This document shows, one piece after another, positions 52,110-61,091 of a stretch of 64,000 nucleotides of DNA (position 1 is its first letter; every line of letters starts with the position of its first letter). The stretch comes from Lewinellaceae bacterium (GTDB taxonomy: Bacteria; Bacteroidota; Bacteroidia; Chitinophagales; Saprospiraceae), in contig JACJYO010000009.1 in NCBI GenBank assembly GCA_020636075.1, positions 183,514 through 247,513 on the forward strand, given 5' to 3'. The position numbers were made by a program, and so were the translations under genes. The notes below the pieces were generated by a model, which made no database searches, was not told where the DNA came from, and saw only the letters and a list, made by a program, of their open reading frames with translations.

Positions 52110-54273
52110 ATGCGCAGTATTATTTTGTTTTTCAGCCTTTTGTTTTGGCGACAGCCGCCTTCACACAAACCGCCGTTCAGGGCACCGTTTGCTCCACCAA
52201 AGGCGATACGTTGATTGGCGCCAATGTCTGGTTGCAAGGCCGCTTCGACGGGGCGACCAGTGGGGTAGACGGCCAGTTTTCGTTTCAAACTACGTCGCAG
52301 GACCCCAAACCCTGCTGATTACTTGCCTGGGTTACGATACTTTCCGGCGGGAGATTACCCTGGTCGGGCGTGTCCTCGAATTGCAGCCTCGCATGCGGGA
52401 GAGTGCCACAGCACTCCGGGAGGTGGTGATCTCCGCGGGCTCATTTGAGGCTGCCAGCGATCGCCGGCGCGCGGTGGTGCTCAGTCCGATCGATATCGCC
52501 CTCACAGCCAGCGCGACAGCCGATATCGCCGGCGCCATTACGACCTTGCCCGGCACAACCCGCAACGGCGAATCGGGACAAATTCTGGTGCGCGGCGGCG
52601 CAGCCTACGAAACCCGGACCTTCATCGACGGATTGTACGTGCAAAACCCCTACAACAGCTCCGTGCCCAATGTGCCGGCCCGCAACCGCTTTTCGCCCTT
52701 CCTGTTCAAAGGCGCCCAGTTTTCCACGGGAGGCTACTCGGCCGAGTACGGGCAAGCCTTGTCTTCCGCGCTCATTTTGCACACCGAGGATCTGGCGCCC
52801 GAAACGACTACCGGGCTTTCGCTCATGTCGGTGGGTTTGGGCCTGGCACATACGCAGCGTTGGGAGCGCAGTTCAATGTCGGTGTCGGGTTCGTATACCA
52901 ATCTGGCGCCTTATTTCGCCCTGATCCCGCAAAATATCGATTGGGAAGCGCCCCTGCAATCGGGTGGCGGCGAGCTGATTTACCGGCAAAAAACCTCGGA
53001 CGCGGGGATGTTTAAACTGTACAGTTCCGTAAATCGCTCCTGGATGGAGCTGCAGTACCCGATCCGTTCGACCCGCAGGTGGTTGAGCCCTTGCGGTTGC
53101 AAGCCGACAATGTGTACACCAACCTGTCGTACCGGGACATCTGGCGCGATACCTGGACGGTTTTTATCGGCGGCGCGTACACCTGGAACCGCGACCTGGT
53201 GGAGTCGGGCTTTGGCAACGATGCGCGCCAGCAGTCGGGGCAATTGCGGATTGCGCTGGCGCGTCCGCTTTCGGAAAAATTCGAGTTGAAATTTGGCGGG
53301 GAGTACCTGCATGGGCAGTTCGACGAGCATTTTCGCGACAGCGGCAACCAGCGTTTCAACACCTTGCGCCAGGAGCGGTATGCCGCCGGCTTCGCCGAAA
53401 CGAACTGGTTTGTTTCCCAGAAGTTTGTGGCGCGCATGGGTTTGCGCAGCGAATATTCCGCCTTGCTGGGTCGTGCCAACCTGGCGCCCCGCCTTTCGGC
53501 AGCCTGGGTGCTGGGCAAAAACGAACAGGTGGCCTTTGCTGCCGGCCGATTTTATCAAACACCGGAATACCCGCTGATGCGGGTCAATGCCGACCTCCGC
53601 TTCGAGCAGGCCGATCATTTCATGCTCAATTACCAGCGCATCCGCAATGGCTACACCTTCCGGGTGGAGGGCTACTACAAAACCTATGGCAATCTGGTAA
53701 AAACCGACCCCGAATCTGGGCTGGCCGACAACAGCGGTAGCGGTTATGCGCGGGTGTCGATGTGTTTTTCCGCGACCGGCGCACGATCAAAACGGCGACT
53801 TCTGGATTTCCTACGCCTACCTGGACACCCGGCGCGATTACCGCGATTTTCCCGGGCAGGCGGTGCCCACCTTTGCCGCAACGCACAACGCCTCGCTGGT
53901 GTACAAACAGTGGTTCCCGAAACTGAATACCGCTTTTGGCGCCACCTACGCCTTCCAGTCGCCGAGGCCCTACCACGATCCCAATCGCCCGGGCTTCAAC
54001 CAGGGCCGCACGCCGGCCTACCACGACCTGAGCGTGAATGCCAGCTACCTGACCAATATCGGCGGGCAGTTTACGATTTTGTATGTGTCGGCAACGAATA
54101 TTCTGGGTTTCAACCAGGTGTACGGCTACCAGTACGGCAGTGCGCTCGATGCTTCCGGATTGTTGCCGCGCCAGGCGATCCGGCCTCCGGCCAAACGGTT
54201 TTTGTTTGTTGGCTTGTTTATCAATTTTGGGAAGCGGTATCGGGCGAGTGAGGTTGGGGCGGAGGATATTTGA
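52110..54273 (+). pseudogene. TonB-dependent receptor broken by five frameshifts
   Basis: Reading across frames recovers a full receptor: signal peptide MRSIILFFSLLF + LATAAFTQ, a carboxypeptidase-regulatory domain (VQGTVCSTKGDTLIGANVWL ... LLITCLGYDTFRREI), plug (TTLPGTTRNGESGQILVRGG, TFIDGLYVQNPYNSSVPN), barrel strands and a C-terminal strand (PPAKRFLFVGLFINFGKRY). One base is missing at each of five runs: T at 52143-52146, G at 52300-52301, C at 53058-53060, G at 53752-53754 and A at 53789-53792. Each single-base restoration rejoins recognisable sequence. Either a recent pseudogene or homopolymer sequencing errors. Confidence 0.85.
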
Positions 54274-54287
54274 GAGGGGGGGGAGTA

Positions 54288-54331
54288 TTACATAAAGTGT
54301 GTCAAGCCAAACCTTGACACACTTTATGTAA
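54288..54331. terminator. 19 bp stem hairpin between convergent genes
   Basis: TTACATAAAGTGTGTCAAG, loop CCAAAC, and the exact complement. No T run on either side, so terminator function is likely only by position between convergent genes. Confidence 0.55.
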
Positions 54332-54391
54332 CAGTCTCGTAGTTTCCAGCTCTTGCTGGCGATTGACGGCTACACTTTGTTCAGCACAGGC

Positions 54392-55486
54392 TTAATTCTC
54401 TTTTATTTCTAGTAATTTATTTCCTATCATCATGTACCAAACCCCGGCGCCCATTTGTTGGCTATTCGTAAAATTTATGCGCAAATTTGTCGTCGTCTCT
54501 TCTGCTTCTATCCAATTGAACCCACCATTATTTGTTGAGGCAATTAAATCGTTTACTTGATAAACATCTGTTGGGCAGATGCTCTTTTTCAATAACATCA
54601 ATCCCTTATCAACTGAATCAAAACCTATCATTCTTGCACTTTCTTCATAAATTGTTTCCCAAGTATCGCCTCCATTTATGGATTTAATTACTTTTTCCGG
54701 TAGAACAACAATCAGGTTATTTTCATCAATTATTTCAACATCCCAAATAGTGGAATTCCCAATATCTATTGTTTTGATTAATTGTCCGTTTGTATCAATA
54801 ACCAATATTTCCCCGTCTTTGGCGGAAATGTAAATTTTGTTCTCAAAAATTTCAAAACTGTATGTTACCAGATTAAAATCCAAATTTGAAGAACTAAAAA
54901 GAGTGTCCCAATTCGCTCCATTATCAACTGATTTCATCAAAACCGATTGGTCATTTAGTTTCAGATTAGCATATAGATTTCCATTGCTGTCGTATTTCAG
55001 ATGGTATAATACTCCCTTTAAATTTTCAAATTCTACCTGTTCCCAGCTTATGCCTCCGTTTTCAGTTTTTAGAATTACGCATTTGTTTTGACAATTTGGT
55101 GGAGGGCAACCCGTAACATCAAGGACTGTAATAATCCCAAAATTTTCATCCTTGAATAATATACTTCTCGGGTATTGGTTTATTCCTATCTCGAGATTAG
55201 ACCAAGTTTGTCCACCGTCTATTGTCTTAAAAACCTCAACATATCCACCTGCATTTTTACTCAACATGGCGTAGCCAATTTCATCATCTAAAAATTGGAA
55301 AGCTTGTACGCTTCCATTGAAATATATTTCACCAATGGAATTGACCTCAAATCCGTCCGGAGATTTGATTTCTGTTTTAAAATCACAGACTTCTCCCAAT
55401 TGATTTATCAAGTTATCATCGGCATTATTTTTATCGCATGAGATGAAAACAATTATCCCTAAAATTAGCAGGATTGATTTTTTCAT
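54392..55486 (-). CDS. YCF48/BNR-type beta-propeller lipoprotein
   Basis: 364 residues from ATG 55486 (MKKSILLILGIIVFISCDKN, lipobox Cys). Repeated propeller blades with the Asp-box-like pattern: VFKTIDGGQTWSNLEIG, ILKTENGGISWEQVEF, LMKSVDNGANWDTLF, VIKSINGGDTWETIYE, IASTNNGGFNWIEAEE. This is the YCF48/sialidase-like fold found in secreted Bacteroidota proteins; no catalytic residues are identifiable. It is anchored to a membrane and may bind proteins. It has the shared promoter-leader module (R1) upstream. Codon use is more A/T rich than in the flanking TonB gene, suggesting separate origin. Confidence 0.8.
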   Translation of the reverse strand: MKKSILLILGIIVFISCDKNNADDNLINQLGEVCDFKTEIKSPDGFEVNSIGEIYFNGSVQAFQFLDDEIGYAMLSKNAGGYVEVFKTIDGGQTWSNLEIGINQYPRSILFKDENFGIITVLDVTGCPPPNCQNKCVILKTENGGISWEQVEFENLKGVLYHLKYDSNGNLYANLKLNDQSVLMKSVDNGANWDTLFSSSNLDFNLVTYSFEIFENKIYISAKDGEILVIDTNGQLIKTIDIGNSTIWDVEIIDENNLIVVLPEKVIKSINGGDTWETIYEESARMIGFDSVDKGLMLLKKSICPTDVYQVNDLIASTNNGGFNWIEAEETTTNLRINFTNSQQMGAGVWYMMIGNKLLEIKEN

Positions 55487-55705
55487 GTCCTTTCTTTTTT
55501 TTGCTTGTGCTGAACGTTTGTACGACCGAAAATAACAAACCAAAAACGCGCATTGTGCATTTCACTTTATCCGTTTCCGGGAATATCACCAATAGCCAAA
55601 ACGTTTGCCGACAAAGTAACCCCGCATTGTGGGTGTGCTTTGTGCAATAATCGATCCTGCCGACCGGCGTTTCTCAAATATAATTCCAGGCTTGAAATAT
55701 CCAAG
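55487..55705 (-). repeat. Promoter-leader module R1
   Basis: On the minus strand CTTG (55702-55705), 19 bases, TATATTTG (55675-55682), then a leader of about 185 nt to the ATG at 55486. It aligns over its length with R2 (58180-58388) and R3 (62832-63096), each in front of an unrelated gene. Shared stretches include GGAATTATATTTGA, ACAAAG, AATGCGGG and GGCAAACGTTT. Confidence 0.75.
55586..55627 (-). CDS. Leader micro-ORF, 13 codons (MRGYFVGKRFGYW)
   Basis: Starts at ATG 55627 in module R1 and ends at TGA 55586. If that TGA were CGA the frame would continue as RYSRKR, matching the other two copies. Similar micro-ORFs occur at 58176-58310 and 62968-63018. Translation is not shown; the conservation may come only from DNA duplication. 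Confidence 0.3.
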   Translation of the reverse strand: MRGYFVGKRFGYW

Positions 55706-55825
55706 TCATCCAGCGCGGCTTTTATTTTGCCTGCACCCTTTTGGTGCTAATGACCGCTTCATGGTAAGTTATAAGTGTGCGCGTATATTGCATGGACGAG
55801 GCGTGCTTGTTGCCCTGCGCTTTTG

Positions 55826-55925
55826 AGTCTTCAGACTCAGAAGCCATATCATTCGAACGTGGTCGGTTCATCGAAATCAGAAATGCGGGCAAGGTCCGCT
55901 CGATATTTGGGTGCGTATGAAGAAT
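55826..55925. repeat. Upstream companion repeat R1b
   Basis: GAGTCTTCAGACTC palindrome, AGCCATATCATTCG and CATCGAAATCAGAAA are shared with 58434-58539, upstream of module R2. Here the stem around the shared loop has decayed. The 55706-55989 stretch holds no gene. Confidence 0.6.
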
Positions 55926-55989
55926 TCTCCCTGGAGCATCTTGCAATCATACCGTTAAGGTCACTATGTAATGCCATCAAGTTTTACGA

Positions 55990-56039
55990 AAATAAAAAGA
56001 GCGTGTTTGGGCTCAGCAAGAAATTCCCAAACACGCTCT
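55990..56039 (-). terminator. Intrinsic terminator of the ArsR-AHSA1 operon
   Basis: On the minus strand AGAGCGTGTTTGGG pairs perfectly with CCCAAACACGCTCT around a 14-base loop, followed by TTTTATTTT. Confidence 0.85.
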
Positions 56040-56086
56040 AACTATAAAAAAATGAAACTGATTTTCTGCTTTTGTACAGTGTGCTA

Positions 56087-56587
56087 TTAAACTTTAGTTT
56101 TTAATAATGCCAATAGATTTTCCAAATTGCGCATTGTTGCCTTATAGCCTTCAATGAAGCCCATTTCAATCATCTTCTCCATGCGTTCAAGCGATTCGTT
56201 ATAAATAGTAATCCGCACAGTGGTTATACCATCTTTTTCGCTGAATGTAAAATCCCAATCAGAGCCGGTAGGGGCGGGGTTTTCATCTTTATCCGCAAAG
56301 GCATTATATAATTTGAAATTGGTCTTTGGCGTGATGGATTTGTATTCCTGAATGATCCAACCCTCTTGCCCCTCGGGGCTGACCATTGCATAAAATCTTT
56401 TCCCACCTACAGTAAAATTCATGTATTTGGTTCTTGCTTTAAATGGCGCTGGCGCTACCCATTGGTCGAGCATATCAGCTTGGGTAAATGCGTCCCAAAC
56501 CAAATCCAGCCCGGCATCGAATTCTCTGGTTATGTAAACCGTTTTTTCTGCCTTATCTACGGTGAAATCAAATTTTAGGTTGCTCAT
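56087..56587 (-). CDS. SRPBCC / AHSA1-like protein
   Basis: 166 residues, START/Bet v1-like fold: TVYITREFDAGLDLVWDAFTQADMLDQWVAP at the start, GKRFYAMVSPEGQEGWIIQEYKSITP in the middle and a long C-terminal helix (GFIEGYKATMRNLENLLALLK). Such AHSA1-domain proteins bind hydrophobic ligands and are often paired with an ArsR regulator. Its ATG follows the ArsR stop after one base, so the two form an operon. Ligand unknown. Confidence 0.88.
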   Translation of the reverse strand: MSNLKFDFTVDKAEKTVYITREFDAGLDLVWDAFTQADMLDQWVAPAPFKARTKYMNFTVGGKRFYAMVSPEGQEGWIIQEYKSITPKTNFKLYNAFADKDENPAPTGSDWDFTFSEKDGITTVRITIYNESLERMEKMIEMGFIEGYKATMRNLENLLALLKTKV

Positions 56588-56588
56588 T

Positions 56589-56903
56589 TTATTTATTTTT
56601 AATTGTGGCTAATAAAGTATCTAATTGATTGAATTTGGTTTCCCAAATCTTTTTGAATTGCGCTAACCACTCGTCTATCTCTTTCATTTTTTCAATTTCA
56701 AGGGAGTAGTAAATCTCCCGGCCTATTTGTTCCTGGTTTACAAGTTCGCACTCAGTGAGAATGCGCAGATGTTTGGATACCGCCTGCCGTGTGCTGTTAA
56801 AGTTTTCGGCAATGGCATTTGGTGTCATTGCCTGTACTGCAAGTAAGACGAGGATGGCTCGCCTGGTTGGGTCTGCAATGGCTTGAAATATGTCTCTGCG
56901 CAT
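56589..56903 (-). CDS. ArsR-family transcriptional regulator
   Basis: 104 residues: MRRDIFQAIADPTRRAILVLLAVQAMTPNAIAENFNSTRQAVSKHLRILTECELVNQEQIGREIYYSLE, a winged helix-turn-helix of the ArsR type (recognition helix STRQAVSKHLRIL). No CxC metal site is present, as is usual in the ArsR proteins paired with SRPBCC proteins. It probably represses its own operon. A/T-rich inverted sequence CGAACGGTTGCACTT lies just upstream and could be the operator. Confidence 0.9.
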   Translation of the reverse strand: MRRDIFQAIADPTRRAILVLLAVQAMTPNAIAENFNSTRQAVSKHLRILTECELVNQEQIGREIYYSLEIEKMKEIDEWLAQFKKIWETKFNQLDTLLATIKNK

Positions 56904-57108
56904 GTGTCATTTTGTTTAGTCGTGAAACCAATCGGTTGCAAATGTAAGTGCAACCGTTCGGTTTCGCAAGTTTTTTTTGCGATTGTTGAAAAATCAGTTG
57001 GAATTGCCGGCTTGGAGGGGGGCGCTAAAATTGCGCATTAGGGTAAGTATGCGTAGTGCGACCGTTTAGGGAGCATTATTGCATTTACATGGTTGGCTGC
57101 TAACTTCT

Positions 57109-58179
57109 TTATTTAATTTCAATTACTTTATTGCCATCGAATTTCCAAAGACCATTTCTATTCCCAAACCAAATGTTGTTTTCAGTATCTTCAAGGACAA
57201 ATATTATCCTGTCATATTTTTGGCCCTCATTCCCTTCAAAAACGCTAAAATGTTCTCCATCAAATATGCTTAGTTGACTATTTCCACTTCCAATCCAAAA
57301 TTCACCTCGTTTATCTTCAAATATCCATCGAACATTGTTGGATGAAAGACCATCATCGGTTTTATGAAATGTCTTAAATTTCTTTCCATCAAATAGGTCA
57401 AGCCCACCATTACGGTTTCCGTGGGTTCCTATCAGGATATTTCCCTTCTTATCGCAATAGGCTACACGAACAAAATCATCACTCAATTCATTTTTGTATT
57501 GTTTAAATTCTTTCCCATCATAAACACTAACCCCACCGTGACTTAAAGAAGTAAACCATATATTCCCTTTTAGGTCTTCTACAATACTGAGAACGATATT
57601 ATGCTGTAGCCCGTCTTCGTAGATTTTTCCAATTTCAGAAAGGTACTGGGTAAATGTTGTTCCGTCATAATGATATACTCCTGCTCCATTAGTGCCGAAC
57701 CATAGATTGCCTTCTAGGTCTTCTAATATTGACATCACTTGATTTGGATTAACTATTGGATAAACCTTGTCAAGCCAAACGCTTGAAGTATCACTTTGAG
57801 GGATTTTAAGACTGACAAATTTTTCTCCGTTGAAACGGCATACTCCATTTGTCGTCCCAAACCATAAGTTTCCTTTACGGTCTTCTGAAATGCAGGATAT
57901 ATCATTGCTACAAAGTCCATTTTTTTCAGTATAGTTTATAAACGAGTTGTTTTCTAACTTATAAACTCCATTTCCACGACTTCCAAACCATAGGTTTCCT
58001 TTACTATCCAAAAAACCGCAATAAAAACCATTTTCTGGAAGTGCAATTTTTGCTTCGACGCTGGTATCACTTCTTGCGTTGGAAGTAGCGTTTATCTCTC
58101 GCTTATATCTTTGACCATTGCAGGCAATAAACACCAACGATAAGATTATAAATGTGCAATATCTATTCAGTATAGTCAT
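57109..58179 (-). CDS. Propeller-repeat lipoprotein (two-component regulator propeller type)
   Basis: 356 residues from ATG 58179 with a lipoprotein signal (IILSLVFIACNGQ). About seven repeated blades of the Reg_prop type: DSKGNLWFGSRGNGVYKLEN, DRKGNLWFGTTNGVCRFNG, DLEGNLWFGTNGAGVYHYDG, DLKGNIWFTSLSHGGVSVYDG, DTENNIWFGNRNGLWKFDG. In hybrid sensor kinases such propellers bind carbohydrates; here no kinase domain follows, so it is a free-standing surface lipoprotein. The start overlaps the TGA of a leader ORF (ATGA). It carries the promoter-leader module R2. The gap 56904-57108 upstream of arsR shows no gene. Confidence 0.82.
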   Translation of the reverse strand: MTILNRYCTFIILSLVFIACNGQRYKREINATSNARSDTSVEAKIALPENGFYCGFLDSKGNLWFGSRGNGVYKLENNSFINYTEKNGLCSNDISCISEDRKGNLWFGTTNGVCRFNGEKFVSLKIPQSDTSSVWLDKVYPIVNPNQVMSILEDLEGNLWFGTNGAGVYHYDGTTFTQYLSEIGKIYEDGLQHNIVLSIVEDLKGNIWFTSLSHGGVSVYDGKEFKQYKNELSDDFVRVAYCDKKGNILIGTHGNRNGGLDLFDGKKFKTFHKTDDGLSSNNVRWIFEDKRGEFWIGSGNSQLSIFDGEHFSVFEGNEGQKYDRIIFVLEDTENNIWFGNRNGLWKFDGNKVIEIK

Positions 58180-58310
58180 TTCTTAATTTTTCTTTTGGTT
58201 GCAGCCAACTGCGGTATCTCTGAGAACAGCAACCTCAAACTTGCATTGTGCCTTTCGCGTTGGGTATATCGCCAGTTGACGAAACGTTTGCCAGCAAAGT
58301 AAACCCGCAT
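58176..58310 (-). CDS. Leader ORF, 44 codons, overlapping the propeller lipoprotein start
   Basis: ATG 58310 begins MRVYFAGKRFVNWRYTQRER and runs 44 codons to TGA at 58178-58176, overlapping the next ATG (58179-58177). This is the longest of the three leader ORFs in modules R1-R3; the others stop after 13 and 16 codons. Overlap of stop and start suggests translational coupling. Basic and short, with no signal peptide. Expression is unproven. Confidence 0.35.
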   Translation of the reverse strand: MRVYFAGKRFVNWRYTQRERHNASLRLLFSEIPQLAATKRKIKK

Positions 58311-58388
58311 TGCGGATGTGCTTTGTGGAATAATAGATGATACTGATCGTCGATTTTCAAATATAATTCCGGGCTTTAAATATCCAGG
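58180..58388 (-). repeat. Promoter-leader module R2
   Basis: On the minus strand CCTG (58385-58388), 19 bases, TATATTTG (58358-58365), then a leader of about 175 nt. The end near the ATG (CAACCAAAAGAAAAA) is shared with R3. The rest of the 58389-58621 gap holds only repeat R2b. Confidence 0.75.
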
Positions 58389-58433
58389 ACCTCCAGCGGG
58401 TCTATTATTTTGTCTGAGCCCCTTGCTCTATCG

Positions 58434-58539
58434 AGTATTCAGACTCGGGAGCCATATCATTCGGACTTTGTCCGTACATCGAAATCAGAAATACGGACAA
58501 AGTCCGCTCGATATTTGGGCAAGTCTGAAGACTTCGCCT
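58434..58539. repeat. Upstream companion repeat R2b with a 15 bp hairpin
   Basis: CGGACTTTGTCCGTA (58462-58476) pairs exactly with 58492-58506 around the loop CATCGAAATCAGAAA, the same loop as in R1b. AGCCATATCATTCG and CGCTCGATATTTGGG are also shared with R1b. Confidence 0.65.
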
Positions 58540-58621
58540 AGCAGAGAACTATAGAAAGCCCAATGGCCTCGTGTGAGGAGTATTGCCATGCTAGTCTTAG
58601 GAGATCCATTGCTCCAGTCCT

Positions 58622-60946
58622 CTACCTAGGTCGCACCAATTCCTCATAGGGTGCATATCCCTTCAGACTCGCCAGGTCCCAGTCAAACACAAAACTGCCG
58701 TAGTCAATCGTTCGACCTTCCGAACGTGAACGGGTCAGGGCGGCTACCGCTTGCTCCTTGTCGCCCAGGATGGCATAGATCCTGCCTTGCCAGTAGGAGA
58801 TCGTTCCTTTGTGCAGGCGTTGACTTTCCGGGGGATAGCCGGGGTGCATGGCTTCCAGGGTTTGGATCTGCGCATACGCAGCCTCGCGTTTCCCCTGGCG
58901 GGCAAAGGCTGCACCCAACAGCCCTTCGACCCAGACATTCATGTGCCAGGAAATATGGTTATTCAAGTGCCTGAAATTTCCCACAACCACCCCCTGCGAA
59001 AATTCCTTCCAGTTCATATTTCTTAATCCAAGGAGGATTTGTTCGGTCTTATCCCAGTCCTTCAACAGGTAACAGGCATACGCTTTGGAATCCCAATTGT
59101 ACAGGTGCATATTGGACCAAAGAAGATAACCCCAGGATTTTTTCGGATCCGTAAACCTGGCAAGGCTATCCCGAAGAACAGGCAGGTAGATGTTTTCGGT
59201 TTCGGGCGGAAATATCGCGCTGAACATCTGGGCGAAGCGGATGATTTGGTAGGTAGACATACCGGGCAGTCGCTGGCGCAAGGTTTCTACATCTCCATCC
59301 AACATGTAAGCCCGGATGAATTGTGTGGGGTCGCCAAAGTTTTTCGCCACTTTTTTTTCTAAAGCAATCACGGCTTTCTGTCTGCCGACGCGATTTAAGG
59401 CATAACAATAGGCATCGTAAGATTGCCAGGTAATGCGATCGCCGTAAATGTCGAATTGACTGAAAATGGGCTCGAATTGTTCAGCCGTTTTTCCGGGCTG
59501 ATTTAGATCCAAATAGTTATAGGCCAAATGATGGAGCATCGTCAGGTCCCTGGGGTCCAATTCGTAATTTCTCTTTATGGCCTCCAAGGATCCACGGTAA
59601 TTTCCTTCCTTTTGTCGCTCCGTGAAAAGGAAAAAGTTTTGCTCAAATTCGGTACAACGATCCCAATGCTGTTTGATGTATTGCCTGTCCGTTTCAAAGC
59701 CCTGTGCATCTTCGTAAGCGTATGAAGTGAAGGCCTTATAGACCCAGGCTAACAAGAATGTAGAATCCAGCTCAAGTACGTTGCTGAAACATTCGGCACC
59801 AAACATGTGGCATTTCAGGTAGGCCTGGTACGCTTCGTACTTTGGTGGATTGATGATGGAGAGTTTATCCGCCTCCTTCAGTGTCCAGTAGCCCTTCAGT
59901 TTTTCCCGGATATCGGTGATCAATTGTTCTTTTTGGTTGATATGGCCCCAGATCACCGGGAAATCATAGATATTATCGCCGTTTTCAGTGGATTCCAGCC
60001 GCGAAGTTACTTGCAGCGAGTCCCCTTTCCGGTAATACGAACCGGTTAGTACATATTGCGCACCGGTTAGCTCCCACAGGGATACTTCTCCTTTCGAATT
60101 GCCGGGAAGGATGCCGACCCGATCCTTATATTTCCGCATCATCTCCGGGGAAGTGGTTTTTACGCCCAACTCCCGCAATCCCAGGCTGATCCAGTCTGAG
60201 GCCATATTCCCCAGCGCATCGAGATCGGGATCGTTGGTGAAATTATTAAACACAGCGACAGCAACTTTTTCCTGGCGTACTTCTTCCGACAGGATATTCC
60301 CGGCCCCGGACTGACGCCCCCAAATACCCCAAATAATTGCTCCCAGGATCAGAACCGCTATCATCGGGAGCAGCAATTTCATGGATACGCTGCGGGAGGC
60401 GGCTTGTTTCAATTTCCCCTGCATGTCCGATCGTTTAGGAACGACAAGGCCTTCACTGGCCAGCGCGTAGACTTCCACAGGTTCTTCGACATTCTTGAAT
60501 GCAAAGGCGCCCAGGTGGCTGAGTTGGTAGTCGCCCTGATTCTTGATCTGATCGCGAACTTCTTTGGACATCAGCACAGCCCCCGGCACGCTCAACGACT
60601 CGATGCGGGAGGCTACATTTACACCGTTGCCAAAGACATTGCCGTTTTTGAACAGGACATCCCCCATGTGCATCCCGATACGCACGGGAACATGGGGCTC
60701 TTGCCGGAAAGCCAGTTGTATGGCCGCTGCACAGTCAACAGCCTTTGAAGAGCTGTCAAAAGCGAGTAGTACAGCGTCTCCAAAATACTGCACCAGCTGA
60801 CCGTTGTAGCCGGAAATTTCGCTTTCAATCACGGCCTTAAAGCGTCCCAGGACAATCAACGCAGCGGCTTCGTCTTCCTCCATCATGGCCGTATAGCCTG
60901 CTATGTCAGCAAACAGAATGATGGCTAGTTTGTGATCTTCTGACAT
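58622..60946 (-). CDS. Adenylate/guanylate cyclase with membrane helix and TPR region
   Basis: 774 residues. Class III cyclase domain at 1-165: LFADIAGYTAMMEEDE (metal Asp14), YFGDAVLLAFDSS (Asp57), RIGMHMGDVLFKNGNVFGNGVNVASRIE. One transmembrane helix at 190-209 (KLLLPMIAVLILGAIIWGIW). Then a FlgO/TolB-like domain (EKVAVAVFNNFTNDPDLDALGNMASDWISLGL) and TPR-like repeats to the end (NRVGRQKAVIALEKKVAKNFGD; WSNMHLYNWDSKAYACYLLKDWDKTEQIL). It makes a cyclic nucleotide in the cytoplasm in response to something sensed outside. The cyclase/FlgO/TPR layout is a known pattern in Bacteroidota and Proteobacteria. No cyclic-nucleotide effector is adjacent. Confidence 0.88.
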   Translation of the reverse strand: MSEDHKLAIILFADIAGYTAMMEEDEAAALIVLGRFKAVIESEISGYNGQLVQYFGDAVLLAFDSSSKAVDCAAAIQLAFRQEPHVPVRIGMHMGDVLFKNGNVFGNGVNVASRIESLSVPGAVLMSKEVRDQIKNQGDYQLSHLGAFAFKNVEEPVEVYALASEGLVVPKRSDMQGKLKQAASRSVSMKLLLPMIAVLILGAIIWGIWGRQSGAGNILSEEVRQEKVAVAVFNNFTNDPDLDALGNMASDWISLGLRELGVKTTSPEMMRKYKDRVGILPGNSKGEVSLWELTGAQYVLTGSYYRKGDSLQVTSRLESTENGDNIYDFPVIWGHINQKEQLITDIREKLKGYWTLKEADKLSIINPPKYEAYQAYLKCHMFGAECFSNVLELDSTFLLAWVYKAFTSYAYEDAQGFETDRQYIKQHWDRCTEFEQNFFLFTERQKEGNYRGSLEAIKRNYELDPRDLTMLHHLAYNYLDLNQPGKTAEQFEPIFSQFDIYGDRITWQSYDAYCYALNRVGRQKAVIALEKKVAKNFGDPTQFIRAYMLDGDVETLRQRLPGMSTYQIIRFAQMFSAIFPPETENIYLPVLRDSLARFTDPKKSWGYLLWSNMHLYNWDSKAYACYLLKDWDKTEQILLGLRNMNWKEFSQGVVVGNFRHLNNHISWHMNVWVEGLLGAAFARQGKREAAYAQIQTLEAMHPGYPPESQRLHKGTISYWQGRIYAILGDKEQAVAALTRSRSEGRTIDYGSFVFDWDLASLKGYAPYEELVRPR

Positions 60947-61091
60947 GCTGTTGTTTTTTTACGTGGAGATGGTTGGGGGTTGATTTTTGAAACTGTGGTA
61001 TGGGTTATTTTAGGAGCTATTTGCTGTTAACTCGGGGCTTGGCGCAGTGCGAGGAACGAGCATTGTCGCAAAGCCTAAGTTGGGCGAATCA

